DNA of 64,000 nucleotides from Ferrimonas marina (GTDB lineage Bacteria > Pseudomonadota > Gammaproteobacteria > Enterobacterales > Shewanellaceae), in contig NZ_FQXG01000003.1 of assembly GCF_900129905.1 (NCBI RefSeq), positions 301,771-365,770 of the forward strand, in the 5' to 3' direction. Position numbers and translations under genes: made by a program. This document shows positions 59,386 to 64,000 of this stretch, one piece after another. Position 1 is the first letter of the stretch. Every line of letters begins with the position of its first letter. Below the pieces are notes generated by a model that saw only the letters and a list, made by a program, of their open reading frames with translations, had not been told where the DNA came from and ran no database searches.

Positions 59386-60357
59386 GTGACCGACGTGAGT
59401 AAGAAAGCGTTGTTGGCGATGGTAGTATCGGTGTTGCTGTGGATGGCGTATCCGGTCGTCAGCAACGCCTTGGTGGGGCTGAGCAGTCCGCTGGCGGTGC
59501 TGGTGATGGTGCATGGCATCGCCTTGGTGGGGTCGGGTTTGCTGCTTTGTGCGGTGGCGTGGCGTCGGGGTCCGGTTCGAGATCTGGGTAGGGTCCTGTT
59601 GGCGCCAGGAAACCTCGCTCTGGTACTGGCCACCGGCTGTGCGGTCATGCTTAACCATGGCTTTCTATACTGGGCTTTGTCCTTGTCAGAGGATTGGGAT
59701 GTGCTGGCGGTCATGGTGTTTGAGCTGTGGCCGATGATGTTCTTTTTGGTCGACACCTTGGTGCGCCGGCGCCAAAAGATCACCCCGGGCGAGGGGTACG
59801 CTGTGGTGCTGATCACCTTCGGTTTTGTTGCTGGCTATGCCTGGCTGTGGTGGGATGGCGGTGCCCGAGTCAATGCCGGGGCCTTTCAGGTTGGGGCGTT
59901 GGCGTTCGTTGGTGCGGTGTGCATGGCGTTGACTTCTCTGGGCCGTGTGATGCTGGTGCAGCGGATAAGTACCCAGCTTGACGGGGGTAACCAAACACTG
60001 ACCGCTTGCGTCACTGTGGAGTTTGCATTGCGGATGGCCGCCTTGCCGGTGCTGGTGGTGCTGGGCTTCTCCGAGTTAGAAGGCTTGGGCGATATCGATA
60101 CCGGCGCTGTGTACCTCGCCTTGTTCGCGGGGTTAATGATGATCGCCGTTGGTAGTATGCTGTGCGACTTCGCCTTGGTGCAATCTCGCAGCAGCATGTT
60201 GGCCCTGCTTTGGTACTGCGTGCCGGTGGGCGCGGTGATCCTGCTGTCGTTGTCCCGCGGGGTGTGGCCCAGCTGGCAGGAGTGGGTCGCCCTGCTGGCT
60301 CTGGTTGCAGTGAACCTGGTGATTGCGCTGCCGTCGGCGGGAAGGGGTAAGCCTTGA
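59386..60357 (+). CDS. EamA-type drug/metabolite transporter, 323 aa
   Basis: Ten hydrophobic segments in two five-helix halves with short loops, typical of the EamA/DMT superfamily exporters (amino acids, metabolites, drugs). It begins ALLAMVVSVLLWMAYPVVS, and the second half ends PSWQEWVALLALVAVNLVIAL. The GTG at 59386 with GGAG upstream is preferred over GTGs at 59371 and 59395. Substrate unknown; a cargo gene, inference. Confidence 0.8.
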   Translation: MTDVSKKALLAMVVSVLLWMAYPVVSNALVGLSSPLAVLVMVHGIALVGSGLLLCAVAWRRGPVRDLGRVLLAPGNLALVLATGCAVMLNHGFLYWALSLSEDWDVLAVMVFELWPMMFFLVDTLVRRRQKITPGEGYAVVLITFGFVAGYAWLWWDGGARVNAGAFQVGALAFVGAVCMALTSLGRVMLVQRISTQLDGGNQTLTACVTVEFALRMAALPVLVVLGFSELEGLGDIDTGAVYLALFAGLMMIAVGSMLCDFALVQSRSSMLALLWYCVPVGAVILLSLSRGVWPSWQEWVALLALVAVNLVIALPSAGRGKP

Positions 60358-60477
60358 CGGTGCGTGCCCGCCAGCAGCGACTGGGGGCCGGTGGGCGTGG
60401 TGCAGCAACTCCTGACGGTGTAGCATCAGATACTTATGACATCGGCACAAGCCGGAACTGATGAGCGGGAATACGAT

Positions 60478-60777
60478 ATGGCAGTAGGGGTAAAGCCTGA
60501 GGTGGTCGAGGCCATCGATAAGGTTTTGATGGAAGACTGGGACCCCATCGGGATAGGGCACCTGCCCAGGGCGGAGGGGGAGTACCGCAGCTATGCCGTG
60601 GAGCTGGCCGATATGCTGCAGGCCGGCGTTAGCAAGGCCGAGGTGGTCGCGTACCTCGTTCGCGTTTGCCAGGATATGTTTGGTCTGAAAACGGATTTTG
60701 ACTACCGCGAGTACGTCGAGCACGTTGCGGTGCTGATCTTGGAGGCCGGCGCCCAGGCGCAAGGCGAGCGGCCATAG
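60478..60777 (+). CDS. Hypothetical acidic protein, 99 aa
   Basis: Soluble, acidic helical protein with LMEDWDPIGIGHLPRAEGEYRSYA near the start, a pattern seen in small bacterial proteins of immunity or regulation type; no clear family. ATG at 60478 after GCGGGA. Single gene, ending at a bidirectional hairpin. Confidence 0.55.
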   Translation: MAVGVKPEVVEAIDKVLMEDWDPIGIGHLPRAEGEYRSYAVELADMLQAGVSKAEVVAYLVRVCQDMFGLKTDFDYREYVEHVAVLILEAGAQAQGERP

Positions 60778-60810
60778 GCCGTTGTCACAGGCCGGCCGGA
60801 TGTAAATAAG

Positions 60811-60845
60811 GGCCCCCTTGCGCTGTCCGCGCCAGGGGGCCTGGT
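60811..60845. terminator. Bidirectional hairpin
   Basis: Stem GGCCCCCTtGCGC / GCGCcAGGGGGCC (60811-60841) between convergent genes; T tracts are short on both sides. Confidence 0.5.
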
Positions 60846-60846
60846 T

Positions 60847-61044
60847 TCATTCACACAGCCAGTGTTTCACTTCGGCGATGGTTTCGGCCCCTCGGTTGCC
60901 CATCGGGTCCTCAAGCCAAGCTCTGTGGCCGTTCTTGTCCAGAATATCTAAGCGCCGGTACGCGACGCTTTTGCGCTGCGGGGTCACTTCGGGGTGCCCG
61001 CGGGGCTTGTTGGGTGTGCACAGGTACCATTGTGCTTGGCTCAT
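60847..61044 (-). CDS. Hypothetical basic protein, 65 aa
   Basis: Small basic protein (YLCTPNKPRGHPEVTPQRKS) with a C-terminal helix. Unrecognised. It sits directly after the hairpin at 60811, opposing the 99-residue gene. No clear Shine-Dalgarno site. Confidence 0.45.
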   Translation of the reverse strand: MSQAQWYLCTPNKPRGHPEVTPQRKSVAYRRLDILDKNGHRAWLEDPMGNRGAETIAEVKHWLCE

Positions 61045-61107
61045 TCAGTGGGCAGGCTCCTTTTGGGGCCCAGGGACTATCCCTGGGCTGGATGATGTCA
61101 GGCCGCA

Positions 61108-62136
61108 TCAGCCGAGGTGGTGCGGGTAGGTCAGATAGCAGCGGAACAGCCGTTCGCGTTCTTTGCTGATTACTCGGGCCAGCGCTTGCTGGATCTCACC
61201 ATCGGGATCGTCCTGATAGTCGGTGGTGCGTTTGCTGGCCTTGGTAACCGCCAGCCAGGCTGCTTGGTTGCACACAGCATGGAGTACGGCCTCGGCAGTC
61301 TTTTCATGGCAAAGCGCGCTGATCTGCTGCAGGCTGAGGCCGGTACTGTCCAGCACGTCCAACGCCTGGGTGCTGTGATGATCAACCGCGTGCTGGGTCA
61401 ACCAGAGGCCGAGCCAGTTACTCTCGGTGCCCTCGAAATAGATCTGCTCCAGCACGGGCCCGTCGTAGAGTCCCGGGGTATAACTGAACAGGTTGAATTC
61501 ACCCTGGGTCGGTTGGTACTCAAAGGCATGTGCAATCAGAGGGGGGAGAGTGCTCCAGTGGCCAAGGTACTCCAGGGCGCGGCGTTCGCTGGCTTTGATG
61601 GACACCACGGTGTCCTCTTCGGTCATCGACTGGAACATGGGTTGGCACAGCTCGTCGAAGCCCTGCCGGTGGGCACTGGGCAGCTTGGCAAAGAGGGCCA
61701 GTGCCTTGTTGAAGGCGCTGTCGCTGGTCGGCCGGCAGATAAACACATTAAATTCCAACCCACCCTGGCTGCATTTGGGCTGGTAATCAGACAACTCATC
61801 CTGCAGCGCGGTAAGCAACTGCTCGACGGCCTCCGCGTAGGCTTTGCCGGTGATCGCCAATGCACCCTTATGCGCAACGGCGAAACTGATCTGCCATTGA
61901 GCGCCGCCAGATTGCTCGCCCTCGGCAAGGCGGGATAGGCGGTTGTGGTGGTGGCAGATGTGCAGCCACAGATCGCTACACTCCGGCAGTGATTCCCGGT
62001 GCTTGGCATTGCAGTGGTAGCCAGCCTGGGCGGCCAGTTGATCGCGGCTTTGATTAAGGGTCGGCTTGCCATTGCTGTGCAGGGCGTTCATGCCGGCGGT
62101 GACCTGGCGGTAGTGTTCCTGAGAAATGAAGTGCAT
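61108..62136 (-). CDS. Hypothetical protein, 342 aa
   Basis: Unrecognised soluble helical protein with many His residues (SDLWLHICHHHNRLSR around residue 55-70). The ATG at 62136 has AAGGATAA upstream and is preferred over 62208. It lies 165 bp from palindrome copy 12. Function unknown. Confidence 0.6.
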   Translation of the reverse strand: MHFISQEHYRQVTAGMNALHSNGKPTLNQSRDQLAAQAGYHCNAKHRESLPECSDLWLHICHHHNRLSRLAEGEQSGGAQWQISFAVAHKGALAITGKAYAEAVEQLLTALQDELSDYQPKCSQGGLEFNVFICRPTSDSAFNKALALFAKLPSAHRQGFDELCQPMFQSMTEEDTVVSIKASERRALEYLGHWSTLPPLIAHAFEYQPTQGEFNLFSYTPGLYDGPVLEQIYFEGTESNWLGLWLTQHAVDHHSTQALDVLDSTGLSLQQISALCHEKTAEAVLHAVCNQAAWLAVTKASKRTTDYQDDPDGEIQQALARVISKERERLFRCYLTYPHHLG

Positions 62137-62300
62137 CGCGCTTATCCTTGTGCGGTCGGGTTTCCAGTTGCCCCATAACCAGAATGCGACCGGGTTAAAT
62201 CGATCCACATTCCAAGTCCTAAATTTAAATGCAGGGCTTTTTTGCCGATTGGGGCGGCAGGCTGCTTAGGCCCGTCTTTCACCATAGTGAGGACGTGTTT

Positions 62301-62320
62301 GAATATACATATTTATATCG
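62301..62320. promoter_or_regulatory. 20-bp palindrome, copy 12
   Basis: GAATATAC, spacer ATAT, TTATATCG, between genes at 62136 (minus) and 62426 (plus). Confidence 0.6.
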
Positions 62321-62425
62321 GCCAGGTCAAGGGGTTGCCTATTTGCAAAGCTGGTTGACTGGTTCAGCGCCATTGGCCGCTGTGGTACCATCAAAGAATA
62401 AAGAAGTGTTAATTGTGAGCGTGGG

Positions 62426-63607
62426 ATGGCGAAGTACCGGGAAGTGTTGGCGCGAGATGTTCGAGGGGGCTGGCGAAACGAGGGTCGTCGTGCTTTGGCG
62501 CGGTTGGACGAAGGTCTGCCAAAATATGCTGCTGAAGGTGAATTACTGAAGTCGAGGTATGTCGAGCTCAATAAGGATGTGGGTAACGTAGTTGAAGGTG
62601 TCTTTAGCCAGTTCAAGGAGCAATTGCTGGAACAGTTCCGGAACAATGGTTGGGAAAATAGAACCGCAGTAGAAACCAGCTTAAACTCTGCCCTGCCTTC
62701 CGGAAAGGCGCAGTTAAAAAAGTTTCTCCGCGACAGTGCAAAGCTTGACCTCGGCACCGAAACCGAACTCACCAGGACCTTGGTTATAGAGGCCCGTCAG
62801 TGTGCCGAGGAGTTGATAGCCCTGGATGTTGAGGTAAAGGGTTATGACGGTCTTGTGGTGACCCAAGGTCAGAAGCGTGATGCGGTGGTAAAGCGCCAGG
62901 CGGCTGAGAAAGAAGAGGCCCGACGGGTCGGCCACAAAGACGTGAAATATGCCGTGAAGTTTGCTGAGGAGTTGGTGGAGCAGTCCAGAGAAGGGATCAT
63001 CCAGGAGATGGCCCGGCGGACTGAGCGTCATCAAGAGGCGATGATTGCGGCCATCAAGGACGCTGACTATGTCTGGCAGTCTTATGCTCCGCGGAAGCGT
63101 GACAAGGCTTTGCCTTACCACCAGTTTGGTGGCTCCGACCTGGTAACGGTGGCGGATACTGAGTATGACCCAGAGCGGGGATGTGAGGTGTTCGTGATTA
63201 AGCCTAAGGCGGAGCGGGATAGGGTTATAAAAGAGAGGGCCGAGACTGCCTACCAGTATCTTAAAGACGAATTTGTGGGTAAGTTGAGCAAAAAAATTGG
63301 CGGGATCTTGGTGGCGCGCGGGGATTTGAAAGAGGGCGGGCTATCGTCGCCGCCTTTGAGGGTTTCCAGTAATATTGAGGCGCTGGTCACCGCGGAGTTT
63401 GAAGACGGGGGCCGCTTTAATGTCCGTGCCCAGTCGGTGACTGTATACAAACATAATATTAAAAACGGCTTTTGCGAGCAGTATCGGTTTAGCTTTCACG
63501 ATTGCTATTTTGGCGATGGCAGGAAGTTGCCATACCCGGACCTTGATAGGGTAAGCATTCATTTCGCCGGGATTAAGCCTAAGCGGGAAGTGGGTCCGTC
63601 GCGCTGA
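62426..63607 (+). CDS. Hypothetical coiled-coil protein, 393 aa
   Basis: Strongly helical and charged, with long Glu/Lys/Arg/Gln stretches at about 60-240 (FKEQLLEQFRNNGWEN, EEARRVGHKDVKYAVKFAEE) that predict extended coiled coil, then a beta-rich C-terminal ~120 residues. No enzyme motif is seen. ATG at 62426; no strong ribosome site. Followed by a terminator, so a single gene. Confidence 0.6.
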   Translation: MAKYREVLARDVRGGWRNEGRRALARLDEGLPKYAAEGELLKSRYVELNKDVGNVVEGVFSQFKEQLLEQFRNNGWENRTAVETSLNSALPSGKAQLKKFLRDSAKLDLGTETELTRTLVIEARQCAEELIALDVEVKGYDGLVVTQGQKRDAVVKRQAAEKEEARRVGHKDVKYAVKFAEELVEQSREGIIQEMARRTERHQEAMIAAIKDADYVWQSYAPRKRDKALPYHQFGGSDLVTVADTEYDPERGCEVFVIKPKAERDRVIKERAETAYQYLKDEFVGKLSKKIGGILVARGDLKEGGLSSPPLRVSSNIEALVTAEFEDGGRFNVRAQSVTVYKHNIKNGFCEQYRFSFHDCYFGDGRKLPYPDLDRVSIHFAGIKPKREVGPSR

Positions 63608-63624
63608 CCTGGCAAAACTACACA

Positions 63625-63648
63625 GGCCGCCTGAGGGCGGCTTTGTTA
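63625..63648 (+). terminator. Rho-independent terminator
   Basis: Stem GCCGCC / GGCGGC with TGAG loop, followed by TTTGTT. Confidence 0.75.
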
Positions 63649-63975
63649 TATCTGGGGCCTGGCTTAAGGGGGAGTGAACAATGCTCCCTCATGGGCGCTT
63701 TGGCGTCGGAATGAGTGGTCTGCAGATGGGCACAATCCCCAAGCAGGCGGGCCCTACGGGAATGTTTCTCATCAGCCATTGTTGCAGCGGGAGCGTCCAG
63801 CTAACCCAGAATTCGGCATTTAATGCTGTATAGGGCGGCATGCAGGGGGTGGCCAGTAGGGCATAGCGAAGCGCCCATAATATACTTGAGTATACTAACG
63901 GACATGGTGCCCTGGAAGGGTGGTTAGAGCTGCTGGCGGGACCGCCAGCACTAGGGACAGAACATTGGAGGTTTT
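63649..63975. other. Intergenic region, 327 bp
   Basis: No gene is supported. It contains palindrome copy 13 and leads into the gene at the right edge. Confidence 0.5.
63878..63897. promoter_or_regulatory. 20-bp palindrome, copy 13
   Basis: TAATATAC, spacer TTGA, GTATACTA; 79 bp upstream of the partial gene at 63976. Confidence 0.7.
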
Positions 63976-64000
63976 ATGGGTGCGTATTGGGGATCTCGTT
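63976..64000 (+). CDS. Start of a gene cut by the right edge
   Basis: ATG with GGAGGTTTT directly upstream opens a reading frame (MGAYWGSR) that leaves the window after eight codons. Nothing can be said about the product. Confidence 0.5.

Overview
The window (about 58% GC, dense gene packing, no phage structural genes, no conjugation or replication genes visible) looks like an accessory stretch of a large plasmid, integrative element or plasmid-like prophage in a gammaproteobacterium, probably a Pseudomonas-type or related aerobic host. Reasons: two XRE/MbcA-type orphan antitoxins, an ArdC-like metallopeptidase, a DUF4942-type DNA methyltransferase, GIY-YIG nucleases, ADP-ribosyltransferase-like proteins and dozens of short proteins that I do not recognise. 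The replicon type and host are inference.

Layout. 1-1.66 kb: left-edge fragment of an Mrr-nuclease/helicase fusion. 1.7-8.2 kb: mostly leftward small genes, including a run of five related small membrane proteins. 8.4-15.6 kb: rightward zinc-binding unknowns, a lower-GC pair ending in a GIY-YIG (T5orf172-like) protein, and a GIY-YIG nuclease embedded in six copies of a ~50-residue repeat. 16.1-24.1 kb: the most striking block, a 1139-residue DndC-like sulfurtransferase with a downstream helix-turn-helix gene on the minus strand, facing away from a DndB-like (DGQHR family) gene and three small followers on the plus strand. 24.2-35.3 kb: lipoprotein, zincin metallopeptidase, secreted protein, ART-like protein, LemA plus M48 protease pair, DUF4942 methyltransferase. 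35.7-39.2 kb: three paralogous secreted proteins with a C-terminal YPWI motif, plus a PEV-repeat lipoprotein. 39.3-44.5 kb: ParB-like pair, YgjV-like membrane protein, YkgJ cysteine-cluster protein, ART-fold protein. 44.65-44.96 kb: tRNA-Ser(CGA), tRNA-Tyr(GTA), tRNA-Ser(TGA). 45-52.5 kb: antitoxins, secreted protein, and a paralogous pair of ~420-residue unknowns, each with the same conserved non-coding leader. 53-54.9 kb: two DEDD exonucleases. 55-64 kb: a 914-residue unknown, an AT-rich GNAT gene, an EamA exporter and further unknowns.

How it works together. Thirteen copies of an AT-rich 20-bp palindrome (half-site close to AATATAC, spacer 4 bp, half-site GTATATT) sit in intergenic promoter regions right across the window, including one in front of the DndC-like gene and one in front of the DndB-like gene. 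This suggests one element-wide regulator or a shared promoter class that ties the otherwise unrelated genes into a regulon. Long runs of ATGA or TAATG overlaps show that most minus-strand genes are translationally coupled operons. The best candidates for an undescribed system are the DndB/DndC-like divergent module, the palindrome regulon, and the duplicated structured leader of the 427/415-residue paralogs. Functions given for most small proteins are unknown, and all family assignments come from motif reading, not from database searches.
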